Source: Hyphomicrobiales bacterium
Lineage (GTDB): Bacteria; Pseudomonadota; Alphaproteobacteria; Rhizobiales; Xanthobacteraceae
DNA: 64,000 bases
Direction: 5' to 3'
NCBI GenBank assembly: GCA_021730985.1
Contig: JAKFYI010000002.1
Coordinates: forward strand, 95,858-159,857
The notes beneath the pieces were generated by a model, which was not told where the DNA came from, did not search any database, and saw only the letters and a program-made list of their open reading frames with translations. Below, piece by piece: positions 51,018 to 60,265 of this stretch (the stretch's first letter is position 1; every line of letters starts with the position of its first letter). Made by a program: the position numbers and the translations under genes.

Positions 51018-53693
51018 ATGCACGCCCCGCAGCCCATCGGTCCGGCGGTCCGCACGGCCTGCCCGTATTGCGGGGTCGGCTGCGGAATTCTGGCGCGTCC
51101 GGACGGACGTGGCGGCGCGGCGATCGAAGCCGACCCGGCGCACCCGGCCAATCTTGGGCGCATCTGCTCGAAGGGGGCGGCACTTGGTGAGACGGTCGGC
51201 CTGGAAGGCCGGCTTCTGCATCCGATGCTGCGGCAGCCGGACGGCGCGCTTGAGCCTGCGTCGTGGGATGTGGCGCTGGACAAGGTCGCGAAGGGATTTG
51301 CGGAGATCGCGGCCCAACACGGACCTGAATCCATCGCGTTCTATCTGTCCGGCCAGCTCCTGACCGAGGACTATTACGTCGCCAACAAGCTGATGAAGGG
51401 TTTTCTCGGCTCGGCCAACGTCGATACCAATTCGCGGCTGTGCATGGCGTCGTCCGTCGCCGGCCATCGGCGCGCGTTCGGCGCCGACACAGTGCCCGGC
51501 AGTTACGCCGACCTCGACGAGGCGGACTTGATCGTGCTGGTCGGCTCCAACGCCGCATGGTGCCATCCGGTGCTGTTCCAGCGCATGGTGAAGAACAAAG
51601 CGGAGCGCGGTGCGCGCATCGTGGTCATCGATCCGCGCTCCACCGTCACCGCCGAGGAGGCCGATCTCTTTCTTCCGATCGCGCCGGGCATGGACGTGGC
51701 GCTGTTCAGCGGCCTGCTGGTGCAGCTTGCCGATCGATGTGCGCTCGACGATCGTTATCTTTCGGCCCACACCGCCGGATTTGCGGCGGCGCTGGCACGG
51801 GCGAGGGAGATCGCGCCGGATATCGAAGCAACCGCCCGCATCACCGGACTGGACGAGGCGGATGTCCGGCGCTTCTTCGATCTGTTCATTGCGACCGAGA
51901 ACGCGGTCACCTGCTATTCGCAGGGCGTGAACCAGTCGGCGCAGGGCACCGACAAGGTCAACGCGATCCTCAACTGCCATCTGGCGACCGGACGCATCGG
52001 CCGGCCCGGCATGGGGCCGTTCTCGCTGACCGGCCAGCCGAACGCCATGGGCGGACGCGAGGTTGGCGGGCTCGCCAACCAGCTTGCCGCACACATGGGA
52101 TTTTCGCCGCCGGAAATAGATCGCGTCGGCCGGTTCTGGAACGCGCCGCACATGGCGCAGCGCGAGGGCCTCAAGGCCGTGCAGATGTTCGAGGCGATCG
52201 AGCGCGGCGAGATCAAGGCGCTGTGGGTGATGGCGACCAATCCGGCGGTGTCGCTGCCGCGGGCGAGTGGGGTCCGCGCGGCGCTGGGCAAGCTCGATCT
52301 GTTCGTCGTCTCCGAGAATGTCCGTTCCAACGACACTGTCAACGCGGGCGCGCATGTGCTGTTGCCTGCCGCGGCCTGGGGCGAGAAGGACGGCACCGTC
52401 ACCAATTCGGAGCGGCGCATCTCGCGCCAGCGCGCGTTTCTGCCGCTGCCGGGCGAAGCCAAGCCGGACTGGTGGATGGTCGGCCAGGTCGCGCAACGCA
52501 TGGGATTTTCGGAGACGTTCAGCTACCGGTCGGCGGCGGACGTGTTTCGCGAGCATGCCGCGTTGTCGGCGTTCGAGAACGAGGGCACGCGCGACTTCGA
52601 CATCAGCGGTCTCGCGGAAATTTCGGACGAGGACTTCGACGCGCTCGAGCCGGTGCAATGGCCGGTGCGTGCGGGCGAGCTTATGACCGAGAGCCGGTTC
52701 TTCGGCGCGGGCGGCTTCTTCACGCCCGACCGCAAGGCGCGTCTGGTCGCGGTGGAGCGGCCCGCCATGCGGGAGCAGACGTCCGAGGCGTTTCCGCTGC
52801 GGCTCAACACCGGGCGCATCCGCGATCAATGGCACACCATGACGCGATCGGGCATGAGCCCGCGGCTGGCCTCGCATCTGCCGGAGCCGTTCGTCGAGAT
52901 CCATCCGGACGACGCCGAGGCCGCGGGTGTCATCGACGGCGGGTTTGCGCGGGTCTCGACCGCGCACGGTGCCTGCGTTGTGAAGGCGATCGTGAGCAAG
53001 GGCCAGCGACCGGGCTCGCTGTTCGTGCCGATCCACTGGAGCGGCGAGACGGCGTCGGCGGCCTGTGTCGGCGACCTGGTGTCCCCGCAGGTCGATCCGT
53101 ACTCCGGCCAGCCGGAGGCCAAGGCGACACCGGCCGCGGTCGAGCCGGTCGCTTATGAATGGCGTGGCTTCACGCGGACGCATCGCGCCATCGACCTGCC
53201 GCATGGCACCTGGTGGGCGCGCGTGGCGACAGCGGGCGGCACCGAGTATCGCCTTGCCGCTAGCCACGGGCCGATGATCTGGCACGACTTCGCATTCCGC
53301 TATCTCGCCGCCGATGGGCCGCTCGCCGAGCGTCTCGACGGCGGGCACTACCGCGCGGCGTCGTTCGTCGATGGCGCGGTCGATGCCTGCATCTTCATGG
53401 GACCGGCCGGCGCGCCGCAGCCGTCACAACTGCTGGATTTCTCTGCCGCCGATGTCTCCGACAGCGGCGAGGGGCCGGTGGCCCGGATTTTCGATGGTCA
53501 CGCCATCGAAACCGAGACGGTGATCTGCGCCTGCTTCAGCGTCGGCCTCGAAACCGTGCGCGACGCGGTGGCCTGCGGATCGGCGCGGACGCTGGCGGAG
53601 ATCGGCCAGACGCTGCGCGCCGGGACGAATTGCGGCTCCTGCCTGCCTGAGCTCAAGAGGATCATTCATGAACACAACGCGCACGCCCACTGA
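51018..53693 (+). CDS. nasA: Assimilatory nitrate reductase catalytic subunit NasA
   Basis: This 891-residue molybdopterin (bis-MGD) oxidoreductase begins with the [4Fe-4S] ligands C15-x2-C18-x3-C22 and C50, followed by the Mo-binding domains (SRLCMASS with a conserved Cys region near 140, TVPGSYADLDEADLIVLVGSN). It carries an extra C-terminal BFD-like [2Fe-2S] domain with C837-x-C839 and C872-x2-C875, typical of NAS enzymes. It reduces nitrate to nitrite for NirA. The end overlaps cysG by 26 bases. Confidence 0.95.
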   Translation: MHAPQPIGPAVRTACPYCGVGCGILARPDGRGGAAIEADPAHPANLGRICSKGAALGETVGLEGRLLHPMLRQPDGALEPASWDVALDKVAKGFAEIAAQHGPESIAFYLSGQLLTEDYYVANKLMKGFLGSANVDTNSRLCMASSVAGHRRAFGADTVPGSYADLDEADLIVLVGSNAAWCHPVLFQRMVKNKAERGARIVVIDPRSTVTAEEADLFLPIAPGMDVALFSGLLVQLADRCALDDRYLSAHTAGFAAALARAREIAPDIEATARITGLDEADVRRFFDLFIATENAVTCYSQGVNQSAQGTDKVNAILNCHLATGRIGRPGMGPFSLTGQPNAMGGREVGGLANQLAAHMGFSPPEIDRVGRFWNAPHMAQREGLKAVQMFEAIERGEIKALWVMATNPAVSLPRASGVRAALGKLDLFVVSENVRSNDTVNAGAHVLLPAAAWGEKDGTVTNSERRISRQRAFLPLPGEAKPDWWMVGQVAQRMGFSETFSYRSAADVFREHAALSAFENEGTRDFDISGLAEISDEDFDALEPVQWPVRAGELMTESRFFGAGGFFTPDRKARLVAVERPAMREQTSEAFPLRLNTGRIRDQWHTMTRSGMSPRLASHLPEPFVEIHPDDAEAAGVIDGGFARVSTAHGACVVKAIVSKGQRPGSLFVPIHWSGETASAACVGDLVSPQVDPYSGQPEAKATPAAVEPVAYEWRGFTRTHRAIDLPHGTWWARVATAGGTEYRLAASHGPMIWHDFAFRYLAADGPLAERLDGGHYRAASFVDGAVDACIFMGPAGAPQPSQLLDFSAADVSDSGEGPVARIFDGHAIETETVICACFSVGLETVRDAVACGSARTLAEIGQTLRAGTNCGSCLPELKRIIHEHNAHAH

Positions 53694-55140
53694 AACCCGC
53701 GAGCCGCGCATGGAGCGGCTGGCGAGGCTGCCGGTGTTCTTCGCGCTCACCGATCGCCGCGCCGTGCTGGCAGGCGGGACGCCGGCCGCGGCCTGGAAGG
53801 CGGAACTGCTGTCCGCCGCAGGCGCTGACGTGCATGTGTTTGCCGACGAACTGTCCGACGAAATGCGCGCGCTGACCGCGTCGCCGCCCGGCGGAGCGAT
53901 CCATCTGCATTTGCGCTGCTGGGAGGCTGAGGATTTTGCAGGCGTTGCGATCGCGGTCGGCGCTTTTGAGGACAATGGCGAGGCCGGGCGCTTTGCCGCC
54001 GCGGCGCGAGCCGCCGGCGTGCCGGTCAACGTGATCGACAAGCCGGCGTTCTGCGATTTCTCGTTCGGCTCGATCGTGAACCGCTCGCCGCTCGTGATCA
54101 GTATTTCGACCGACGGCGCCGCTCCGGTGTTCGCGCAGGCGATCCGCGCCAAGCTCGAAGCGCTGATCCCGCGCGGCTTCACGCACTGGGCCGATGCCGC
54201 GCGGCGCTGGCGCAGCGCGGTGCAGGCGTCGGGCCTGTCGTTCGCGGGCCGCCGGCGGTTCTGGCAGATGTTCACCGCCCATGCGGTCAAGTATCCCGAT
54301 CAGGAGCCGTCGCAGGCCGATTTCAAATCCTTCATCGATGCGACGTGGGCCGAAGGCGCGAAGGTCGAGCAGGGCTCGGTGACGCTGGTCGGCGCGGGGC
54401 CCGGCGATCCAGAGTTGCTGACGCTGCGCGCGGTGCGCGCGCTGCAATCCGCCGACATCATCCTGTTCGACGATCTGGTGTCGCCCGAGGTGCTCGACTT
54501 CGCGCGCCGCGAAGCGAAGAAGATGCTGGTCGGCAAGACCGGGCACGGCCCGTCGTGCAAGCAATCCGAGATCAACACGCTGATGGTCGATCTGGCGCGG
54601 GCCGGCAAACGCGTGGTGCGCCTGAAGGGCGGCGATCCGATGATCTTCGGCCGCGCCGGAGAGGAGATCGAAGCGTGCCGCAACGCCGGCATTGCGATCG
54701 AAGTCGTGCCGGGAATCTCGGCGGCGCAAGGCGCGGCAAGCCGGCTCGGCGTTTCGCTGACGCAGCGCAGCGATGTGCGTCGCGTGCAATACGTCACTGG
54801 CCATTCCGGCAATGGGCTGCCGCGCGATCTCGACTGGCGAAGCCTCGCGGATGCGTCGGCCACCACCGTGATCTACATGCCGACGCGGACGCTGGCCGAA
54901 TTCGCGGACGCGGCCATCGCGCACGGCCTCGATCCTTCGACGCCCGCGGTTGCGGTGTCGCGCGCCACGCGCAGCGACGAGCAGACCGTCGCCGGTCCGA
55001 TTTCAGGACTGGTGGTGCAGTTGGCCGAGGCCGGGCTTCCCGGCCCGGTGCTGGTCATGATCGGCCGGGTGTTTTCGGAAGTGGCTCGGCGCGAGCGCCA
55101 CGGCGTCCAGCGGACGCAGCAGGTGGGTGCGAATTTGTAG
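53668..55140 (+). CDS. cysG: Siroheme synthase CysG (nitrate-operon copy)
   Basis: This 490-residue CysG has an N-terminal precorrin-2 dehydrogenase half with a weak Rossmann motif (AGGTPAAAWKAELL near 38-51, unlike GxGxxA in the first copy) and NVIDKPAFCDF. The methyltransferase half starts near residue 239 with GAGPGDP, and has GGDPMIFGRAGEE. ATG 53668 overlaps nasA. It supplies siroheme to NirA and is the last gene of the nitrate operon. About 90 divergent residues in the N-terminal domain suggest relaxed constraint on that half. Confidence 0.93.
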   Translation: MNTTRTPTETREPRMERLARLPVFFALTDRRAVLAGGTPAAAWKAELLSAAGADVHVFADELSDEMRALTASPPGGAIHLHLRCWEAEDFAGVAIAVGAFEDNGEAGRFAAAARAAGVPVNVIDKPAFCDFSFGSIVNRSPLVISISTDGAAPVFAQAIRAKLEALIPRGFTHWADAARRWRSAVQASGLSFAGRRRFWQMFTAHAVKYPDQEPSQADFKSFIDATWAEGAKVEQGSVTLVGAGPGDPELLTLRAVRALQSADIILFDDLVSPEVLDFARREAKKMLVGKTGHGPSCKQSEINTLMVDLARAGKRVVRLKGGDPMIFGRAGEEIEACRNAGIAIEVVPGISAAQGAASRLGVSLTQRSDVRRVQYVTGHSGNGLPRDLDWRSLADASATTVIYMPTRTLAEFADAAIAHGLDPSTPAVAVSRATRSDEQTVAGPISGLVVQLAEAGLPGPVLVMIGRVFSEVARRERHGVQRTQQVGANL

Positions 55141-55188
55141 AAAAATGGCGGGTGCCGTGGGGCGCGTCGCCGCAAGAGGCTTGTCGAT

Positions 55189-55494
55189 TCAGGCAGCCGC
55201 GTTGGAGACGATCGGAGCAATCTTGTCGAGTTGCTTGCCGATCTGCAGCTTGGCGACTTCCACATCGTAGCGGTTCTGTAGGTTCATCCAGAGTTGGGCG
55301 GACGTGCCAAAAGCCTTGCTGAGACGCAGCGCCGTGTCGGCGGTGATCCCGGTTGTTTCCGAAACGATACGCTCAATGCGAGTGCGGGGCAGGCCGCACG
55401 CCTTGGCAAGCGCACCGGCGGAAAGATCGAGCGGCACAAGAAATTCTTCCCGCAGAACTTCTCCGGGATGCATGGGAGCAAGCTTCTTGGCCAT
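55189..55494 (-). CDS. higA: HigA family antitoxin
   Basis: This 101-residue antitoxin has an XRE-type helix-turn-helix (MHPGEVLREEFLVPLDLSAGALAKACGLPRTRIERIV, then GITADTALRLSKAFGTSAQLWMNLQNRYDVEVA), typical of HigA / VapI proteins. It neutralises the HigB toxin and represses the pair's promoter. ATG 55494 is chosen; an ATG three codons earlier is possible. The gene lies downstream of higB on the same strand (toxin first), which is the usual HigBA order. Confidence 0.93.
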   Translation of the reverse strand: MAKKLAPMHPGEVLREEFLVPLDLSAGALAKACGLPRTRIERIVSETTGITADTALRLSKAFGTSAQLWMNLQNRYDVEVAKLQIGKQLDKIAPIVSNAAA

Positions 55495-55526
55495 TCTTTT
55501 CATTCCCTATTCGTCGCCATGAAACG

Positions 55527-55808
55527 CTAGTGGTAGTCGGTGATCTCGACGTCCCTCGGACCTTCCTTGGTCCAAACAAAGCATACCCTGAACTGATCGT
55601 TGACGCGGATCGAATGCTGTCCAAGACGATCTCGGGTCAATGCCTCCAGTCTGTTTCCCGGAGGCGAGCGCAAGTCGTTCAAGTCAATCGCAGCATCGAG
55701 ATAGCCGAGCTTTCGTCGAGCCACTTTCACGAGATCGGCCGGGAAGCCTTTTGGACTTTGGCCCTCGAATACGGCTTCCGTCACCCGGTTCTTGAAGCTC
55801 TTGATCAC
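55527..55808 (-). CDS. higB: HigB/RelE family toxin (mRNA interferase)
   Basis: This 93-residue toxin of the RelE/ParE superfamily starts at GTG 55808 (MIKSFKNRVTEAVFEGQ), the standard opening of HigB. It has KVARRKLGYLDAAIDLNDLRSPPGNRLEAL, SIRVNDQFRVCFVWTKEGPRDVEITDYH with the catalytic basic residues in the middle and the His at the end. HigB cuts ribosome-bound mRNA. The gap to higA is 32 bases. The pair sits between the nitrate operon and tRNA-Val. Confidence 0.93.
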   Translation of the reverse strand: MIKSFKNRVTEAVFEGQSPKGFPADLVKVARRKLGYLDAAIDLNDLRSPPGNRLEALTRDRLGQHSIRVNDQFRVCFVWTKEGPRDVEITDYH

Positions 55809-55815
55809 ATGTGAA

Positions 55816-55865
55816 TGTATCAATTAATGATACAAAACACAAGTGGGTGTATCAAGAAATGATAC
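55816..55865 (-). promoter_or_regulatory. Twin palindromic operators of higBA
   Basis: Two inverted repeats, TGTATCA-ATTAA-TGATACA (55816-55834) and GTATCA-AGAAA-TGATAC (55849-55865), lie just upstream of higB. The centres are about 32 bases apart, three helical turns, so two HigA dimers could bind the same DNA face. The stretch is AT-rich and includes the likely -10 of the toxin-antitoxin promoter. Confidence 0.75.
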
Positions 55866-55981
55866 GCTGGGCGGTTTTAGGGCAATCGGCTTGAGCAAGG
55901 AGGATCGGCCCCCGATGGGCAAAGGGTTGGCCCTGCGTGTCGCTGAAATGGCCTGAGATGGGGGCGTCTGAGACAGAAAAA

Positions 55982-56056
55982 TGGTGGGCGCTATAGGGAT
56001 TGAACCTATGACCTCTCCCGTGTGAAGGGAACGCTCTCCCGCTGAGCTAAGCGCCC
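55982..56056 (-). tRNA. tRNA-Val (anticodon CAC)
   Basis: Reverse complement folds as a full cloverleaf: acceptor GGGCGCT / AGCGCCC, D-arm GCTC / GAGC, anticodon stem TTCCC / GGGAG with loop TTCACAC (anticodon CAC, reads GTG), T-arm ATAGG / CCTAT with TTCAATC, discriminator A and encoded CCA (75 bases including CCA). It is an isolated tRNA gene. GTG is a frequent codon in this GC-rich genome. Confidence 0.97.
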
Positions 56057-56114
56057 GGGATATCGCGGATTTACGATCCGCCTCCATGCAGAGTCAAGGA
56101 ACGCGAGCCGGCAA

Positions 56115-56642
56115 TTATCGGCTGGGCGGCGGCGGCCAGGCGGCCGCGGGCGCCGGGGCCGGCGCCTGAGCTGCGGGCGGCGGGGGCGGAGCCGCCGTTC
56201 GCTGCGGTTGCTGCTGCTGCGCCACCGGTTGCGGCCGGGGCTTTGGCGGTGTGGTCCGCCGCCGCGCCGGCGGAGGCGCCGCCGCGGGCTGCAGTTCGGC
56301 GAACACCGGATTGGGAACCAGCCGGGGTGCGGACATGCTGCCGGTGTTGGGGTCGATCGGTTCGTCGGACGCGGCGATGCGGACCGGGACGGTCTGGGTC
56401 TGATAGCCGTTCAACGTGAACGTCACTGTGAATTCGCTGGATGCAATCGCCTGGGCGCAGGGCGTGCGGCAGGTCTGCCCGGTGGAGGTCCGCGCTTCGG
56501 CGCCGGACGGCTCGGATTCGAACTGAACGGTGGTTGCGCTTGGCGATCCGAAACCACTCAGCGAAAGGCTCGGCATTTCAGGCATGCCGGAGCAGCCAGC
56601 CAGGCTGAATCCAAAAGCGGCGATGGCGGCGGCTCGTTTCAT
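56115..56642 (-). CDS. Lipoprotein with PEGA-like domain and Pro-rich tail
   Basis: This protein of about 175 residues starts with a lipoprotein signal (MKRAAAIAAFGFSLAGC, lipobox LAGC). A PEGA-like beta-domain follows (VQFESEPSGAEARTSTGQTCRTPC, TFTLNGYQTQTVPVRI, with two Cys that could pair). The last 70 residues are rich in Pro, Ala and Gln. ATG 56642 is used; two earlier ATGs (56651, 56654) are possible. It is likely an envelope lipoprotein; its role is unknown. Confidence 0.8.
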   Translation of the reverse strand: MKRAAAIAAFGFSLAGCSGMPEMPSLSLSGFGSPSATTVQFESEPSGAEARTSTGQTCRTPCAQAIASSEFTVTFTLNGYQTQTVPVRIAASDEPIDPNTGSMSAPRLVPNPVFAELQPAAAPPPARRRTTPPKPRPQPVAQQQQPQRTAAPPPPPAAQAPAPAPAAAWPPPPSR

Positions 56643-56793
56643 GGGTAGCATCATCCGTTCTTCGCGGCGGTCCGTGGCCGCTCCCACATGGGAATGCCGT
56701 AGGGCTCCGGCGTTGCGGATAGAATTCCGGCCAAATGTGCCCTGAGTAGGGTAAACGGCCCGTTAATGCTGGCGTTCCGCAAATATGTCGGCT

Positions 56794-57471
56794 TTACGGC
56801 TGTCGGCCGCTGAGGGCGGACACCGCGTCCGCGAGTTCCCGGTAGTGGCCGATCACGCGATCCGGGCCGAGCTGGGCGACGGGTATATCGGTGTAGCCAA
56901 AGTCGACCGTGATGACCGGGATGCCGGCCGCCTTGGCGGTGTTGATGTCGGTCGCGGAGTCGCCAACCATGATCGCGCGCGCCGGGTTGCCGCCGGCCAT
57001 GGCGATTGTCCGCCGCAGCACCTCGGGGTCCGGCTTCTGGATGCCGAAGGTGTCCTGGCCGCAGATCGCGGCGAAGCGCTGCGTGAGCCCCAGTGCATCG
57101 AGCAGCAGGCGCGACAGTCCCTCCAGCTTGTTGGTGCAGACCGCCAGAATGAAGCCCTTGGCGGCGAGGTGGTCGAGGGCTTCGGTGAGGCCTGGAAACG
57201 GCTGCGAGCGGTCGGCGACGTGGGCTGCGTAGTGGACGATGAAATCGTTGAACATCCGGTCGATTTCGCCCGTGCTCGCGGCGCGCCGCTCGTGCGCCAG
57301 TGCGGTCTCGATCATGTGCCGGGCGCCGAAGCCGATCATGGCTCGCGCCTTGTCGTAGGGCACCGGCGCCAGGCCTTGCCGGCCCAGAATGACATTCAAG
57401 GTCTCGGCCAGATCGGGCGCGGTGTCGATCAAGGTGCCGTCGAGGTCGAAAACGATGGTGAGGGCTGACAT
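56794..57471 (-). CDS. gph: HAD family phosphatase, phosphoglycolate-phosphatase-like
   Basis: This 225-residue HAD hydrolase has motif [11 protein letters not shown] (nucleophile Asp), a C1 cap domain, motif II VCTNK, motif III K in [10 protein letters not shown] and motif [18 protein letters not shown]. The layout matches Gph phosphoglycolate phosphatases, which salvage 2-phosphoglycolate from oxidised DNA ends and photorespiration. Specificity is by similarity only. It diverges from rpiA, with 71 bases between them. Confidence 0.9.
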   Translation of the reverse strand: MSALTIVFDLDGTLIDTAPDLAETLNVILGRQGLAPVPYDKARAMIGFGARHMIETALAHERRAASTGEIDRMFNDFIVHYAAHVADRSQPFPGLTEALDHLAAKGFILAVCTNKLEGLSRLLLDALGLTQRFAAICGQDTFGIQKPDPEVLRRTIAMAGGNPARAIMVGDSATDINTAKAAGIPVITVDFGYTDIPVAQLGPDRVIGHYRELADAVSALSGRQP

Positions 57472-57542
57472 GCTTTTTGGCTATGCTGGCGGCGGGATCG
57501 CGGCTAGATAGGCGCATTATTGGCAGCAGCGCCCCCGCACTC

Positions 57543-58241
57543 ATGGACATCGAAGCGCAGAAACGTCAAGCCGCGGCTCGCGCGCTGGACTGGGTGAAGC
57601 CGGGCATGCGGCTTGGTCTGGGCACCGGCTCGACCGCCAAGCACTTCGTCGATCTGCTCGCCGAGCGGGTGCGCGGCGGCCTCAACGTGGTCGGCGTGCC
57701 GACCTCGGAGGCGACGCGCGCGCAGGCGCAGAGCCTCAACATCCCTCTCACCACGCTCGATGAGACCCCTGCGCTCGACCTCACGATCGACGGCGCCGAC
57801 GAGATTTCGCCCGACCTCACGCTGATCAAGGGCGGCGGCGGAGCGCTGCTGCGGGAAAAGATCGTGGCCGCGGCGTCGGCTGCGATGATCGTGATCGCCG
57901 ATGAAAGCAAGTGCGTGCCGGTGCTGGGCGCCTTTGCGCTGCCGATCGAAGTGATGCCGTTCGGGCTTGGCGCCACGCAGCGGGCGATTGAGGCGGCGGC
58001 GGCCGCGGCCGGCACGTCCGGTCCGCTGACGCTTCGGCGGGACAAGAACGGCCACGCTTTCGTCACGGACGGGGGGCACTGGATACTGGATGCCGCGCTC
58101 GGCCGCATAACCGACCCGAAATCGCTGGCCCGTGGGCTGTCCGCCATCCCCGGCGTGGTCGAACACGGTCTCTTTATCGGGCTGGCGCATGCGGCCATAC
58201 TGGCCGGCAAAACCGGTGTCCGCGTCGTCGAGCGGCCCTGA
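57543..58241 (+). CDS. rpiA: Ribose-5-phosphate isomerase A
   Basis: RpiA interconverts ribose 5-phosphate and ribulose 5-phosphate (pentose phosphate pathway). The 232-residue protein has [21 protein letters not shown] with catalytic Asp, [17 protein letters not shown] with the catalytic Glu/Lys, and the C-terminal GRITDP-type end. ATG 57543 gives the usual family start. A DUF2059 gene follows 25 bases later. Confidence 0.96.
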   Translation: MDIEAQKRQAAARALDWVKPGMRLGLGTGSTAKHFVDLLAERVRGGLNVVGVPTSEATRAQAQSLNIPLTTLDETPALDLTIDGADEISPDLTLIKGGGGALLREKIVAAASAAMIVIADESKCVPVLGAFALPIEVMPFGLGATQRAIEAAAAAAGTSGPLTLRRDKNGHAFVTDGGHWILDAALGRITDPKSLARGLSAIPGVVEHGLFIGLAHAAILAGKTGVRVVERP

Positions 58242-58266
58242 CCGAAGCTGTCAACGGAGTGATGTC

Positions 58267-58779
58267 ATGAATGCCAAGTTTCTCGTCCGCACCGTGTGTG
58301 CCGCAGCGCTCGCCTGGATGGCGCTTGCGCCGACCGCCGATGCGCAGCCGGCCGCTCAGCCGTCTGCGGCGGCGGTGACCATTGCCCGCGAGATCGTGGA
58401 ATTGAAGGGCGCGACTGCGATGTTCGACACCATCATCACCGGCGTGATCGAGTATCACAAGAAGATCATCATGAGCGCCAATCCGAATTTGCAGAGGGAT
58501 TTGGACGAGGTTGGCGGCAGGCTGGCCCAGGAGTTTGCGCCGCGCCGCACCGAGGTGCAGATGGAAATCGCGCGCGGTTACGCCAGCCGCTTCACCGAAG
58601 CCGAGCTCAAGGACATTCTGACCTTCTACAAGACGCCGCTTGGCAAGAAGCTCATCGTCGAAGAGCCCAAGGGCGTGGACGATGCCACCAGGCGGGTCGA
58701 TCAATGGGCCTCGAAGTATGCCGAGGATGTGCTGGTGAGGATTCGTGCTGAGATGAAGAAGAAGGGCCACAACCTCTAG
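58267..58779 (+). CDS. DUF2059 exported protein
   Basis: This 170-residue protein has a signal peptide ending near ADA-Q (26) and a helical DUF2059 domain with YASRFTEAELKDILTFYKTPLGKK, the hallmark of this family. It is probably a periplasmic helical protein. ATG 58267 is preceded by GGAGTG. It lies between rpiA and glutathione reductase with short gaps on both sides, an order often conserved in alphaproteobacteria. Function unknown. Confidence 0.9.
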   Translation: MNAKFLVRTVCAAALAWMALAPTADAQPAAQPSAAAVTIAREIVELKGATAMFDTIITGVIEYHKKIIMSANPNLQRDLDEVGGRLAQEFAPRRTEVQMEIARGYASRFTEAELKDILTFYKTPLGKKLIVEEPKGVDDATRRVDQWASKYAEDVLVRIRAEMKKKGHNL

Positions 58780-58813
58780 CGCCGCCCGCCGGCCAGCGCG
58801 CCAGGAACTCACG

Positions 58814-60205
58814 ATGCCGCAAGAGGTCGATCTGTTCGTTATCGGCGCGGGCTCCGGCGGCGTGCGCGCCTCGCGTATCGCATCCGGTTACGGCGCCAAG
58901 GTGATGGTCGCGGAGGAGTATCGCTACGGCGGTACTTGCGTGATCCGCGGCTGCGTGCCGAAGAAGCTGCTGGTCTATGCCTCGCGCTTCGCCGAGGAAT
59001 TCGAGGACGCCGCCGGGTTTGGCTGGACCCTGGACAAGCCAAGCTTCGACTGGACGAAACTGATCGCCAACAAGGACAAGGAAATCGACCGGCTTGAGAA
59101 GGCCTACATGAGCACGCTCGAGCGCGCCAAGGTGGCGACGGTGCGAAGCCGCGCCGTCATCGTCGATCCTCACACCGTCCGGCTCGAAGCGACGGGCGAG
59201 ACGGTGAAGGCCAAGCACATCCTGATTGCGACCGGCGGCACGCCTTCGCTCGGCAAGGAGATCGAAGGCTACGAGCACATCATCTCCTCCAACGAAGCCT
59301 TCCACCTGACCGAATTGCCGAAGCGGATTTTGATTCAGGGCGGCGGCTACATCGCTGTTGAGTTCGCCGGAATTTTCAACGGCCTCGGTTCGGATGTGAC
59401 GCTGGTCTATCGCGGCGACAACATCCTGCGCGGCTTCGACGAGGACGTGCGCAGTCATCTGCGCGGCGAGATGGAGAAGCGCGGCATCAAGATCGTCACC
59501 AAGGCGATCGTCGAGGGTATCGAGAAGGTCGATCACGGATTGTGCGTGATGCTGTCCGACCACGCGGACGTCGTCGTCGATAAGGTGATGTTCGCGACCG
59601 GGCGCCGACCCAACGTCGCCGGGCTCGGGCTCGAAGTGGCGGGCGTCAAGCTCGACAAAAAGGGCGCGATCGAGGTCAACGAGTTCTCGCAGACCTCGGT
59701 GCCGCATATCTATGCTGTCGGTGACGTCACCGATCGCATCGCGCTCACGCCGGTTGCGATCCGCGAGGGCCATGCCTTCGCCGATACCGTGTTCGGCGGC
59801 AAGCCGACGCGGATCGATCACCGCGACGTGCCGACCGCAGTGTTCTCCGAGCCGGAGTGCGGCGTGATCGGGCTCACCGAAGCGGAGGCGTGCGAGCGTC
59901 TCGCCAAGGTCGATATCTACAAATCGTCGTTCCGGCCGATGAAGGCCACGCTCTCCGGGCGCGACACCCGCACCTTCATGAAGCTGGTGGTCGATGGCGA
60001 AAACGGCCGCGTGGTCGGCTGCCACATTGTCGGACCGGATGCCGGCGAAATGATCCAGCTCGTTGGCATTGCGGTGAAAATGAAGGCCACCAAGGCCGAT
60101 TTCGACGCCACCATGGCGGTGCATCCGACCGCCGCCGAAGAGCTCGTCACCATGCGCGAAAAGGCCTCCAGCCACGTCCGGGGCGCCGCCGCGGCGGCTG
60201 AATAG
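58814..60205 (+). CDS. gor: Glutathione-disulfide reductase
   Basis: This 463-residue class I pyridine nucleotide disulfide reductase has FAD motif GAGSGGVRAS (11-20), redox-active pair C42-VIRG-C47, the GGGYIAVEFAGIFNGLG NADPH domain, ATGRRPN and a C-terminal dimer domain with HPTAAEELVTMRE containing the catalytic His-Glu. It keeps glutathione reduced using NADPH. It is 34 bases after the DUF2059 gene. Confidence 0.95.
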   Translation: MPQEVDLFVIGAGSGGVRASRIASGYGAKVMVAEEYRYGGTCVIRGCVPKKLLVYASRFAEEFEDAAGFGWTLDKPSFDWTKLIANKDKEIDRLEKAYMSTLERAKVATVRSRAVIVDPHTVRLEATGETVKAKHILIATGGTPSLGKEIEGYEHIISSNEAFHLTELPKRILIQGGGYIAVEFAGIFNGLGSDVTLVYRGDNILRGFDEDVRSHLRGEMEKRGIKIVTKAIVEGIEKVDHGLCVMLSDHADVVVDKVMFATGRRPNVAGLGLEVAGVKLDKKGAIEVNEFSQTSVPHIYAVGDVTDRIALTPVAIREGHAFADTVFGGKPTRIDHRDVPTAVFSEPECGVIGLTEAEACERLAKVDIYKSSFRPMKATLSGRDTRTFMKLVVDGENGRVVGCHIVGPDAGEMIQLVGIAVKMKATKADFDATMAVHPTAAEELVTMREKASSHVRGAAAAAE

Positions 60206-60265
60206 GTTTGTTTTTCAGCGGCTTGGGTGTATAAGCCCGGCGTCCCTGAACAGGAGCAAATTGCC

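Noticed and set aside
50415..53348. Very long open frame on the minus strand opposite nasA and the flavoprotein
   Set aside because: It is Arg/His-rich without recognisable motifs, and the opposite strand encodes clear, motif-complete enzymes. Long antisense frames are normal in GC-rich genomes.
55982..56056. tRNA-Val as an integration site for the HigBA module
   Set aside because: No second copy of the tRNA 3' end and no integrase were found nearby.
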